DNA from: Cardiobacterium valvarum
GTDB taxonomy: Bacteria; Pseudomonadota; Gammaproteobacteria; Cardiobacteriales; Cardiobacteriaceae
Reading direction: 5' to 3'
NCBI RefSeq assembly: GCF_900460955.1
Contig: NZ_UFUW01000001.1
Location: 2,088,501-2,152,500, forward strand
Length of the DNA stretch: 64,000 nt
Shown: one piece after another, positions 45,564 to 57,900 of the stretch
Numbering within the stretch: position 1 is the stretch's first letter
Layout of the letters: every line of letters starts with the position of its first letter
Notes under the pieces: generated by a model
The model's database searches: none
What the model saw: the letters and a program-made list of their open reading frames with translations, nothing else
What the model was told of the DNA's origin: nothing
Translations under genes and position numbers: made by a program

Positions 45564-45967
45564 TTGAATTTTGTAAAAAAGTTATTGATGGCATCCATGT
45601 TTTTATTATCCCATTCTTTGCCATTATTATTTTTTACAAGAGCATTATTAATATAATACAATGAAAGTTCAATGCTTTTTAAATCTTTTTTATCATTGGA
45701 AAGTACGTAATCAATAATTTTTAACATCTCATGAGGTGGCATTATTTTTAAAAAAGATGTGAAAGGAATGTCGCTTGCAAATGGTAGTTTTGCAAAATAA
45801 TATTCAGCAAGTTTTCTTCTATATTTCTTTTTCCAAGATAGATGTGGGATTAAATAAAAAACCATATAATACTTATCTGAATCTAAAGGGTAATTTTTTA
45901 TTAGCCATTCCATCGCCTGTTCATTTGACAGACTGCGTAAATAAAGTAACGTCATTTTATTTTCCAT
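45542..45967 (-). CDS. cdiI: Immunity protein of the active CdiA
   Basis: About 141 residues from ATG 45967, overlapping the cdiA stop by 11 nt; an in-frame ATG at 45976 is also possible. Helix-rich and AT-rich; I recognise no family. Landmarks: LYLRSLSNEQAMEWLIKNY, YYMVFYLIPHLSWKKKYRRK and HEMLKIIDYVLSNDKKDLK. Direct overlap with the toxin-encoding end of cdiA makes the immunity role likely; it should neutralise the CdiA C-terminal domain in the cytoplasm or at the membrane of sister cells. Confidence 0.75.
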   Translation of the reverse strand: MENKMTLLYLRSLSNEQAMEWLIKNYPLDSDKYYMVFYLIPHLSWKKKYRRKLAEYYFAKLPFASDIPFTSFLKIMPPHEMLKIIDYVLSNDKKDLKSIELSLYYINNALVKNNNGKEWDNKNMDAINNFFTKFKCIVNSL

Positions 45968-48900
45968 ATACACCATTCTCTTTGTATAGATTTAATGGTA
46001 GCCCAGCATTATGCCTAGCTTCAAAAGATGGTGTGTAGTGGCCAGAATTAGAATTCCAATATGAGATATTACCACGTTGAGGACCAGCATTATTGAAGAA
46101 TCTAATTTCCCCAGCATACCTTACCTCGCCACCTCTACTTAATCCTAAATGCGTTGAGAATCCTGTATTTACATTAGGCCTTGCAACTATTATACGTCCA
46201 TCTGGCAACGTAACGTAGTTATAGGATCCAGAAGGCGTAATCATTCTTCCATTTGGGCTTTTGAGCCAAAATCTCCCATTTTTATCTTTAATCAACTCTC
46301 TTGGAACATGCTGTAGAACTACCGGATCCTCAGGATAATTATTTTTAAATGTATCAATGTTATTATTTAGAGGTTTCGCCTTTTTAAGCAAAGAAATGGT
46401 ATGAATAGCCTTTAAAGGGTCTTCACTAGTAATACTAGCGTATATTTTTCTACCTACATCTGGTCCAGGAATGCCATCAGTTAGGGATTTTACTGCATCT
46501 GTACGTAGCCTAAAATCTTCCAGTTCTTCTTTACTGCGACTTTGATCTTGTAGTTTGCTCTCTATAGCATGAACTCTCGCACTATGAATATAGTTATTCT
46601 TTTCAATGCCTGCTGGTGTCCAACTGTGGCTGTTATATGTGTAAGGCGAAGTCTCTAACCAACCTGCGTTGCCAAGTTTTCCATTCGCTTTATCTCCTTC
46701 ACCTGCACCATGCATCATTTTTTCTGCATAAGAGAGTATGTAGGTATCTAAAAGTTGATCTCGTGTCAGTTCTCCCCGCATATAAACGTTATGAACTATT
46801 TTTGAGGAACGCTCGTCTGCCTCCTTCATTTGCTGGATTATGGCATCCCGCTCTTCTACGGTTTGGGCTTGATTAAAGGCTTGCTGGTAAGGTTCAACAT
46901 CTTCTACGCCTGCTTTGTAGAGTATGTTGTGTACAGCGAATTCTTTTTCGTTCAGATGTTTTACACCATAGGGATTTGTAAGTTGGTTATTTTCCACCGC
47001 ATTCTCCGCCGCACTGCCGGCGTTGGCGGCATTGACCGCGTTGCCACCCGCACCGCCAACTGCCGTGCCAAAGAGGGCTGCTGCCGCTTTCAGGTTCGCT
47101 TTCTGCACCGCCGTCAGTTTGTCCGGGTCGCTGGTGCCGTACAGGCGTTGCGCCAGCTGCGGTATGGCGATTTCTGCCGCCCCCGCCGCCGTGCCGCTCA
47201 GCAGCGCATCGCCGCCGTTGCCGCCGTTGGCCAGGGCGTTGAATGCGCCCAGGGCAAAGTGCCCGCCCACGTGCGCGAAGCTGCCCGGGGTGGTGTTTTC
47301 TTTGAGCCACTGCGCCGCGTAGGGCTGGACAAAGCCCATCATCGCTCCGGTGGCACCGCCGCCCGGCGCGGTAATGGCGCGCAGGCCGCCATCGATGAGC
47401 CGTTTGCTGCTGTGGATGTCGTTCGCGCGCCGCTGGTACTCGTTTTCGCTGATGGTGCCGGCTTCCCGCTGGGCTTGCAGTTGTTCCAGTTCTTTGTCTT
47501 TTTTCTGCAGGATTTGCTGGCGGGTTTGGTCCACTTCGCGCTTGACCCGCGCTTCTTCCGCCATATCGTGCAGTTTGTCCTGTCCGATCAGGTTGCTCCG
47601 GGTTGCCCCGCCTGCGCCGGGCGCGCTGTCTGTCCAGATGTCACGCTGCGCCTGCGCGATGGTTTCTTCCACGCTGTGTCCGGTCTTCGCCTGTTGTTGT
47701 GCGGCGTCGCGGATGGTGATGTTGGTTGTACCGATCGCGGCATAGGTGGTGCCACGCTGGTTGTCGTGGTGCAGGGTGGCGCCCCGGCTGCTGTTCAGGA
47801 TGCCCGGCTGCCATTCGCCGGTTTTTTCGTCCTGCTCTTTGCTGTAGCCCGCATTGGCCGCGATCGCAAAGCCTTTGCTGCTGCTGTGGTTTTCGATGTT
47901 TTCCAGGTACAGGGTGTCGGTCACGAAGCGGTTGTAGCCGTTTTGTTCTGCACTTTTGTCTGAGGTGATGATGCCACCCAGCAGGCGGGCTTCGCCTTTG
48001 TTTTCGATGTCGAAGCCGTCTGCGCCCGCATAGAAGCCGCTTTGGCCGCTCAGATGGGCATGGCGCGCGTTGTAGGCGGCGTCACTGGCGTGGATGTTGC
48101 TGGCAAGGTCACGGCTGCGTGTGTCGCTGCCGGTGAGGCCGTCTGCCGCGTCGCGGCCACCGCTGGTGGCGTTGACGGTTTTGTAGTCGCCTTCCAGGCG
48201 GCTGTAGTTAGCGTCAACACTGCCGCTCACGAAGCCATAGCCGACGGTAATGTCTGCGCCGAGGCTATATTGCATGCCGCGTTCGCGCCCCGTGCCCTGC
48301 GGGCTGATGATGGTCAGGTCTTCGGTGCGCGCCCGGATGCTGCGGCCAAAGACTTGGCCGCCGTGCAGGGTGGTTTTGCCTTCGCCCAGGTCGGTGTGCC
48401 CCGTCAGGCTGCCAACGCGGCTCAGGCGGTGCAGGCCTTCTGTCCCTTCGTAGTAGCCGCCGGCGATGGCACCGCCGGCGTTAACGCCGATGGTGTTTCT
48501 GTCAAAGGCTATGCCGCCATGCGCTTCCCAGGAGCGGTTGTCGTTGCGCAGGTGCTGGTTGGTCAGCACTGACTGGAAGGTTTTTTTGCCTTCGACGTCA
48601 AAGATAGTACGTTCGCCACCGCCGATGTCCGAGCCGGTGTTGGTGTAGGTGCTGTTTCCTCCGCCACCCCGCACTTGCATGTAGACGGTGCCGTCGGCGG
48701 TGGTTTGTGCCGCCTGCACGCCCTGCCAGTCGCTCTTGGTCTCGCTTTTGCTTTTGCTCACGCCGTAGGTGATGGCGATTTTGGTGTTGCCACCGCCGCC
48801 ACCCGCACCACCTTTTCCGCCCTGCTGGAACTGCATCATGCTTTGTTGCAGGTTGTAGGCGGCAAGTCCCGCCGCCATCGCTTTGACGCGGCTGTTGCCG

Positions 48901-51900
48901 GTGTGGCTCAGGGTGTACAGGTTGCTCGCCGTGGCGTTGATGTTATCCGCCGCACCCCCGATCAGGCCGATTTTCAGGCCACGGCTCTGGAAGCGGTTTT
49001 CCTGTTCGTTGTGATGGTCGGCAACCAGCGCTGTCTCCGCCGCGCTTTTTGCGCGGATGATGACGTTGCCCGCGTGCTTCCGTTTGGCCCAGTAGGCATC
49101 GCGCTCGGCGTCCGTCATTGCCGCCAGTTCGGCTTTGCTCGCCACCGGGCCGAGGTTTTCTTTGCGCGAGGCGTGGATGATGCTGCCGTTGTTCTGGTAG
49201 TGGTTGTCCGCTTCGATGGTGACGTTGCCGTCCAGGGCGCCAACCAGGCTGGGCGCGTAGTGTTTGCCGTGGCCCTTGTTGCGGTTATCCCATTCGCGGC
49301 GACCTATTTCCACACTGAGCGGGTTTTGCAGGGAGTAGAAGAGGCCGCTCTTGCGCTGGTAGCTGCGGGTGGCGGTGCGGTAGGTTTCTTCTGCCGCGCT
49401 CACGGTGACGTCGTGCCCGGCTTTGAGCAGGGTGCCTTTGTCCGAGACGGCGTAGATGCCGCTGAGGTTCACATTGGCGTTGCTGTTCTGTTTGGTGTGG
49501 TTTTCCGGGTCGTAACCGGCGACGATGGCGACCCGCTTGCCGCTGATCAGGCCGGGGATGGCGCTCTTGCCGTGTTCTTCGCGGTAGGTCTCGTTTTCTT
49601 TGCGGCCGGTGAGGCGGTGGTCTTTGTGGTTCCGGCTGCTGATGTGGTCGCGTTCTTCCCAGCCGTTATGCAGGTCGACGCCATCACGGCCGTAGATGGC
49701 CACGGTGCCGTTATCGCTGTTGATCTGCATGCCCCGGCCGTGGACTTTGCCTTCCCGGGCGTGGATGAGGATGTCGCCTTTGCCCTGGATGCGGCTGCCG
49801 TACTCGGTTGCGGCCCGCTCGCTCAGGTACTCGCGCCCCGGCGCGCCAAGGCGGCTTTGTCCGCCGCTGTTCTGGGTGAAGCGGTTCTCCAGGCTGCGCA
49901 CGTCAAAGTGGACGTGTTTGCCGCTGAGGATGCTCTGGCTGCCGCTGTTGCGGTTCTCGATGTCGCCGGTGCGGCTTTCGATGTTCTCGCCGGCGTAGAG
50001 GCGCAGGTAGCCCTGGCTGTTGTCTTCTTCGCCGTTTCCGCCGTCGAGGATGATGCGGCCGCGGCGGTTGATGTTTTCTTTGCGCCAGGCACTGTTGGCA
50101 CTGCTGCCGCCCGCGCTGCTGGTGGTGCTGTCGTTGATGATGTCGCCGCCGCTTTTGAGGTTGAGGATGCGGCGGGCGCGGATTTCTCCGCCGGTGTTGT
50201 CAATGGCGCTGTCGCTCTCGAGTAGCAGGTCGCGCGCGCTGAGGGTGCCGCCGCGGTTGTCGGCTTTGGCGACTTGCAGGGTGTTGCTTTGTCGTGCGTT
50301 GAAGATGGCATGGTTGTCGAGGTTGCCGGCACGGCCTGCGATGTGTTCGCCGCTGATCAGGGTGCGGCGGCCATCCACGTCGCCCTGGCGTTTTTTGCTG
50401 TAGAGCTGCGGCACGCTGACGTCGTGCCAGCGGCCATCGGCGCCGCGTACGCGGGTGTTGACCATGAGCAGGGCGTCGCCGGTGAGTTCGGCCATTTGCG
50501 CGGCGCTCAATGCTACGCCTGGTTTGAGGCCGAAGCGGGCGCGGATTTTTTCGCCGCTCGCCAGCAGTGCTTTGTAGCGCCCGATTTCGTCGCCTTCGCC
50601 TGGCAGTTGCAGGCGTCCGGTTTGCAGGGCGAGCTGGCGGCGCACGAGTTCGAGGTTGGCGTAGAGATCGCCAATGGGTTTGTGCAGGTCGTGCGGATCC
50701 AGGCCCGGCGGCAGCCAGGGTTCCAGTGCGGCGATTTTGTTTTGGTCCACGCCGAACCTGACGCCGTTTTGCGGCGCATCTTGCGGGTTGATATCGGCCA
50801 GGCGGCCTTCGATGCGGTTCAGCCGTGCTTTGAGGCGGTCGGCAAGGTTGGCTTCAACCAGCGCCAGCGCTTCTTTGCCGTTGCGCGCCCGGGCCTGCGG
50901 TGTGCTGCGGTCTGCCTGCGCCACGGCGGGGGGTTGTGTGCCGCCTTGCGGGGCGGCCGGTTTGCGGTAGGCGGGGATGTCTGCCGTGACGCCGCCGATG
51001 TAGTCCGGGTCGGTACGCAGCAGGGGGTCGCGCCCGTTGTCCGCGCTCTGGAAGAGTTGTCCGTCCGGCAGGAGCTGGTTAACGCCGGTGGTCACGTAGC
51101 CGCCGCTTTCGATGCGCTCGACCGGGCCGCTGCTCGCGGCAACGTCGCTGCCGGCGCTGTTGTCGTGCGCGATCAGTCCCGGTTCGCTGTGTGCGGCGGT
51201 TTTGACGATGTTCATTTTGCCGGTCTGGGGCGGGGTGGAGTCGTGGTATTCGCCTTTGGCGTAGGTTCTGCGTTTGTGTCCAATCCCCCATTTTCTTTTG
51301 GTATCAACGGTGTTTTCGTAGGTGCCGTTGTAGAAGGTTTGGGTGGTGCGCTCGGCATCCTGATTGTGGATGTCGCCGCCATTTTGGTAGGTAATGGCAC
51401 CGCCGGCGATGACTTGTCCCTTGTCGTTGGTGATGGAGGTGGCATTCACGATGAGGTTGCCGCCGGCGAGGATGCGCCCCGGGGTGCTGTGCTGTACTTC
51501 GGTGGTTTCGGTGCGCACGTCGGCGGTGATTTCCTGGGTGCGGTTGATTTCTTTGATGCCGCCAACGGCGCCCGGGTCGCGGGCGATGTATTTGCGCTGT
51601 CCTTCTTTGAATTTGCTGCGCTCGTGCAGGCCGCGATTGGGGGCGTTATCGTCCAGGCTGCGCATGAACTGCTGCCCTTTTTTTTCTTCGACTTTGGTGT
51701 AGGTCTGGAAGTAGGGGTTGTCGTTTTTGACGCGCAGGCCGCGCAGTTCCATATTCCCCGCACTTTGTACGGTACCGCCGCCGTTATCCAGGCTTTGTCC
51801 TTTGAGCAGCATGCTGCCGTCGCTCTTGATCAGCGGTGCGGCGCCATTCGCGCTGCCGAGGCGGTTGTCGATGGTGCCGCCGTCCACTTCGAGGTGCCGC

Positions 51901-54900
51901 CGCGCCGCGATGACGGCGCCGTCGTGGTTTTTCAGGTAGGGGGTGATGAGGTCTACCCAGTCGCCGTAGAGGCGGCCGTGGTTGGCAAGGTGGTTGACGC
52001 GGATGCGGGTCGTGCCGCTGGTGTTGATGAGGCCGGTGTTGTTGAGGGTGCCGGCCGTCAGGTTGAGTTCTTGTCCGGCGAGCAGTTTGCCGCCGTTATG
52101 GATGTTCGCCGCGCGGATGTCCGCCACACCGCCAGCACCGATGGTGCCGCTTGTGCTGAGTTCACCCGCGACGTCGAGTTGCAGGTGGCGTCCGGCGGTG
52201 ATGCTTTGTGAACCGCTGACGCTGCCGACGCGGACGGTCGCGCTATCGGCGCCGGAGACGGTGCCGCTGCCGTGCAGGCTGTCGGCGGTCAGCCCGGTTT
52301 GTCCGGCGAGGATTTGTCCGTCGTTGGCAATGGCGAGCCGGTCATGCAGCGCCGCAACGGTCAGTTTGCCCGGGCTGGAGAGGATGCCGCTGTTCACCAG
52401 GGTGTCCACTTTGACCTGGTAGTCCGCTTCGCCGTAGATGTGGCCGCTATTCTTGAGGTGCGGGGTGTTCAGGGTGAGGTGGCGGGCGATGATTTTGCCG
52501 CCGTTATGCAGGTAGTCCGGCAGGTTGAGGATGAGGTCCACCGCGCTGATGCGCCCGCCGCTGCTTTCCAGGTACGGGCTGTTCAGGGTGAGGGTCTTGC
52601 CCGAGAGGATGTTGCCGCTGTTTTTGATGCTTTCTTTGGCATTGACGGTGTAGCTGTGCTCACCGGCCAGGGTACCGCTGTTTTGCAGGCGTTCGGTTTC
52701 CAGGGTGAGGTTGGCACTTGCCAGGGTGCCGCTGTTGTGGATGTCCGGGGTGATGATGCGGGTGGTATCGGCATCAATCTGGCCGCTGTTGGTGAAGGTG
52801 CCGGGGTCGCTGGCCGTGCCGGCCACGTCGAGTTCTGCCAGGCGCATTTTGCCGTGGTTGGCGAGGTTGGGGGTGGTCACGCTGACCCGGCCGTTGCTGA
52901 TAAAGCCGCCCTGGCTGGAGCCGATGCTGAGCTGTTTTCTGGCCTCGACTTTGCTTGCCGGCAGTGCCGGCGGGGGATTTTGCGGGGCGGGCGCGGGCGG
53001 GTTTTGCGCTGTCCGTGGGTTTTGTGGTTGTGCAGCCTGTCGTGCCCGGGCCACCGCCTCGCTCAGTTGGTGGGCGCGGTTGGGCAGGTTGATGTCGGTC
53101 TGGCCGATGATGCCGTGGTTGGTGATGGCGGGCGCGCTGATGGTGAGGGCGCTGTTGCCGCCGATGAAGACGGCGCCGTCGTTGTTGATGGTATCCGCCT
53201 GCCAGTCGATGTGGGTCGCGTCGATTTCGCCGCCGGCGTGATGGCTGATTTTTCCGGCGCGCAGGGTCTGTCCGGCGCCGCTGGCCAGCAGGCCGCTGTT
53301 TTCGATGTGTCTGGCGGTGATGGTTTGCGCCCCCTGGCTGAGCAGGGTGCCGTCGTTTTTGAGGTGTTCGCCGTTAAAGTCAAAGGTGCCGGCGGTGCGC
53401 AGGCTGCCGCCCGCGCCGTTTTCCAGGCGCGTCATGCGGAAGTTGAGGCTGGTTTTGCTGTCGATGTCGCCGTAGTTGCTGAGGGTTTTGAGTTTGTTCC
53501 AGTTGATGTGGTCAAAGCGCAGGATGGCACGGTTGGTGTAGTGCTCAATGTCCAGGTCGAGGCGCTGGCCGCTGAAGCGGCCGCCGATGTCGGTGTCTTT
53601 GCTGCGGATGACGGCATCGGTGGCGTCAATGTCGCCCGTGCTGCGCATTTTTTCGCCGTCTGCCAGCAGGCGGCTGGCGCGCAGGGTGCCGTCATTGTTG
53701 AGGCGCTTTGTGGTCGTGAGGTCCACCGCCCCGCCAGCCACGATGTTGCCGCTGTTTGTCAGGGTGGTGGCGGTGATGCTGCCGTTCGCACCGCTGCCCG
53801 TTGCAGGCGGTGTGGCGGGTGTTGCTGGGGGTCGTCCGCCTGGTGCGGGATGATCGGCCGCGCGGTTTTCGCCCAGGGTGGCGCCTTGGCGGTTGTCCAG
53901 TTCGGCGACGCGGATGTTGAAGCCGGCGCTGCCGGTCTGGCGGATGTCGCCCCGGTTGTCGAGCGTGTCGCTTTTAAGGTGCAGGCTGGCGGCTGTGACG
54001 AGTCCGGCGTTGTCGAGGCGCCGGCTGTTGATGTGCTGGCTGCCGCGCGCGGCGATGGTGCCGTGGTTGTCCAGTTTGCCGTCAATGTGCAGGGCGGTCG
54101 CCGCGCCCTGGATGGTGCCGTGGTTCGCCAGTAGCGGGACGTGCAGTTGCAGGGGCCCGCCCGCCGTTATTTGCCCGTACTGGCGGATGGCGCCGCTAAC
54201 AGCCAGGCTGAGGCGTCCACGCGCCAGCAGTTGGCCTGTGCCCTGGTTGTCGAGGCGTTGCAGGTCGAGTTGCAGGTTGCCACCGCTGCCAAGCAGGCCG
54301 CTGTTTTCCAGGCTGCCGATGTTGCCCTGCAAGCTGCCGCCGCTTTGGATGCGGCCTCTGTTTTCCACGCGCTCGCTGTTGATGTCCAGTGTGCCGCTGC
54401 TGGCGATGAGGCTGTTCGCACCGTGGTTTTCGATGTGCGTGCTGTGCAGGCGGAAGTTGCTGTCGCTGTAGAGGGTGCCGCTGTTCTTGATGTTGTCGGT
54501 AAAGTTGAAGGTGGCAAAGTCGCCAGCGCTCAGGACGGCGCCTTCGCGGTTCGTCAGCGTTTTGCCGCTCAGTTCACCGCGTCGCGCACGGATTTTCCCG
54601 TAGTTATCGAGGGCGTCGCCGCTGTAATGGAAGGTGCCGAGCTGCATTTTGCCGTAGTTGACGAGCTGTTGCTGGTTAACGCTGAGGTCGGTTTGGCCCG
54701 CGCTCAGGATGGCTCCGCCGCTGTGGTTGTTAATGCCGGCCAGTTCGATGCTGCCGGAACCGCCGCTTGTGCCGCTGTTTGCCACACTATTGCCCGGGGC
54801 AGGGCCCGTGCCGTTACCGCTGCCCGTGGCGGGTTTGTCTGCCGGCAGCAGGCCGATGTTGCCCCGGTTGTCCAGTTGGCCGGTTTTGATGGCCAGGGTG

Positions 54901-57900
54901 CCGCCGCGCTGGCGGATGATGCCGTGGTTATCGAGTTGCCGGCCGCTAATGGCAAAGCGCGCCGCATCCAGCAGGCCGTGATTCGTCAGTTGCTGCTGTT
55001 CCAGGGTCAGGCGGCTATCCGCCGCAATCTGGCCGTGGTTGTTGAGGGTCATGCCGCGCAGGGTGACGGTTTGTCCCCGGATCAGTTCATGGTTGTCAAG
55101 ACGTGCCACTTCACCCGTGATCAGGCCGGCGCTGAACAGCTGGCCGTGGTTGGTGAGTTGCGGCAGGGTGAAGCGCAGTTCGCGGGCCGCACCAATGCGG
55201 CCGTGGTTCGTCAGGCTGCCGCCGTCAATGTCGGTACGGCCACCGTAGATCAGGCCGCTGCTGCTGTTTGTGGTGTGAATGCCGCTGAGTTGCAGTTGTT
55301 CCGTGCCGATGAGGTTGCCGCTGTTCGTCAGGGTGCCGCCCGCATCGATGCCGAGGCGCTGCGCGCGGATGTCGCCCCGGTTGTCCACGTTGCCGCCCAG
55401 CTGCAGGCCGGCCGCGCCACCGATGTGGGCGCCCTGGTGGTTGGTGATTTGCGGGCTGTCGATACGGTAGTCGTGCCGGCCATAGATATGGCCGTGGTTG
55501 GTCACGCTCTGGTCGTAGCGGAATTCGTGATAGGTGCCGGCGATGAGGGTGCCGTAGTTGGTGAGCACGTCGCCGCTTAACCAGGCGTTATCGGCCTGCA
55601 GGTGGCCGTGGTTGTCAAGCAGGGTGCCGCGGCTCGCCAGTTCTTCTATCTGGATGTGCCCGGCATTATGGATTTTGGCGCCACCTTCCAGGCGCAGTTT
55701 GCCCGCCGCGCTGATGCGGCCGCTGTTGGTCAGGGTGCCGCTGACGCTGATGTGACCGTCGGCAGCAGTGGCACTCGTCGCACCACTGCTGCTGCCGTTT
55801 TTGCCGTCTGCCGGGCTTTTGCCGATGATGCCCGTTTGCCGGTTATCAAGGTTTTGTGCACGCATGGTCAGGGTGCCGCGTCCGGTCTGTTCGATCTGGC
55901 CGCTGTTGGTCAGGGTGCCGGCGTCAATGGCCAGTGCCCCGCCTTGCAGGCTGCCCCGGTTATTCAGTTGCTGGGTTTGCAGTTCCAGCACGTTCGCGGC
56001 AAAGAGGCGGCCGTCGTTGTTGAGGGTATCGCTTTTGACGCTGAGGGTTTTGCCGCTGCCGAAGCTCGAGCCTTCCGGGTTCTCGAAGTGCGGCACGGTG
56101 AAGCGCAGGTCATCACCGCTGTAAAAGGTGCCGTTTTTGTTGTTCAGTTTGCCCGTCAGGTCCAGGCGGCTGATATGCTCGGCGGCAAAGAGGCCGTTTT
56201 CGTTATCCAGGGTGTGCGCGCTGATGTCGGCCTTTTGGGTTTGCAGGCGTCCGTCACGGTTGTCCAGGGTCTCGCCACGATAGGTCAGGCTGTTGAGCGT
56301 CATGCTGCCGTGGTTGGCAAACTCGCCTTTCACATCCAGCGACACTCCGCCCGCCTGGCTGATGCTGCCTTCGTTGTTGATGCGGGTGTAGCGCAGGCGG
56401 CTGCCGCCCGTGCCGCCGCCGCTGTTATCCGTTGCCGCACCCGTTGCCGCGCCGCTTTTTTCGCCACCACGACCAACGTAGCCAAGGTTATGCCAGCTGG
56501 CCGTCGTAATCTGCATTTCGCCGCTGCCCGTACCGCTGATTTCACCCCGGTTGTACAGGCTGTCACCAGCAAGATCCAGCGCGCTGGCGCGCAGGCTGCC
56601 ATCGTTCTCGAGGGTTTTGGTGTGGACGGTCAGGGTGTCCGCCGCGCTGATGCTGCCCCGGTTATCCAGACGGCGACCACTCAGTGCTGCGTTCCGGGTG
56701 CGGATATTTCCGCTGTTTTTATGGCTGCCCTCCGCCACGCGCAGGGTACCCGCATCAATGTCGCCGCTGTTGTTGAGGTCCCGCGCGGCGCTGAGGTTCA
56801 CTTCGCCGCCGCTGGTGATTTGTCCGTTGTTGGCGAGCGTACCCTTGAGGCGGATATGTCCGTCTGCGCTTTTGCCGGTCGCGGCCTTGGCTTTTCCCGG
56901 GGTTTTGCCGTCTTGTACCGCGTCTTGTGCCGCGACGCGGTTGCGGTAGATGCCGCCGTGGTTATCCACGTTGCCGGCCGTGATGTTCAGGGTGCCGTTG
57001 CCCTGGCTGATTTTGCCGTGATTCGCCAGTGCTTGTGCATCCACTTGCAGGTTATCGCCCTGGATGCTGCCCCGGTTCTCCAGTTTGCCGTCTGCACTGA
57101 TGCGCAGTTGTTGTGCCTGCACTACTCCGGCGTGGTTGACGCCGACGCCCCGGTCACTGCTGATGAGGCGGATGCTGCCGCCGTACATGCCGCCGAGGTG
57201 GCCGGTATCAATGGCAACGGGTGCGGCACTGCCGCCGCCGGTTTTTTGCACGTTGCCGTCGCTGTCAACACGGTTGGTACCGGTGATGATGTCCAGTTTC
57301 TTGTCACCGGCGCGCACCGGCCCGTCGATTTGCGCCGCCTTGGCGATGATGGCGGCGTAGTTGCTGTCGCGCACGTCCAGTCCGCCCGCGCCAACGGTGA
57401 TACGGCCCTGCCCGACATTGACGCCACGGAAGGCGCCATCTTGCAGTTCGGGTTTGCCGCTCGTCAGCCAGGCTTTATCCGCGTTGATAAATCTGCCACC
57501 GTTGACGCTGATGCCCGCCGGGTTGGCAATGATGACGTCCGCCCGCTTGCCCGCCACTTCAAGGGTGCCGTGCAGGCGCGACGGGTCGCTGCTGTTGACC
57601 TGGTTGACGATCACGCTGGCGTCGCTCTTGAGCAGGTTGGGGTTGCCGCTGACCCAGCCGCCGATATGGGTCGGCGCGCCTTTGCGGCTGTTGTTGAGGA
57701 TGGCACCTTCGCCGCCCACGTCGAAGCGTGTGTATTCGTTCACCGATACACCGGCCGCCGTTGGCGCCTGGATGTCTACCTGCGGCACGCCTTCGCTGCT
57801 CAGCAGCACTTGCGGCTGGTGTTCGCGCACGGCGTCGCTATCGGCGATGATCTCCGCCCCGGCCGGCAGGATGCCGAGGCTGCCCAGTACCAGCGCCACC

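Noticed and set aside
48675..55580. Long plus-strand frames antisense to cdiA (516, 645, 620, 479 residues), with parallel ones in orphan 1
   Set aside because: GC-rich FHA coding sequence leaves the opposite strand open. The translations are low-complexity Ala/Val/Asp and recur wherever the FHA block is duplicated.
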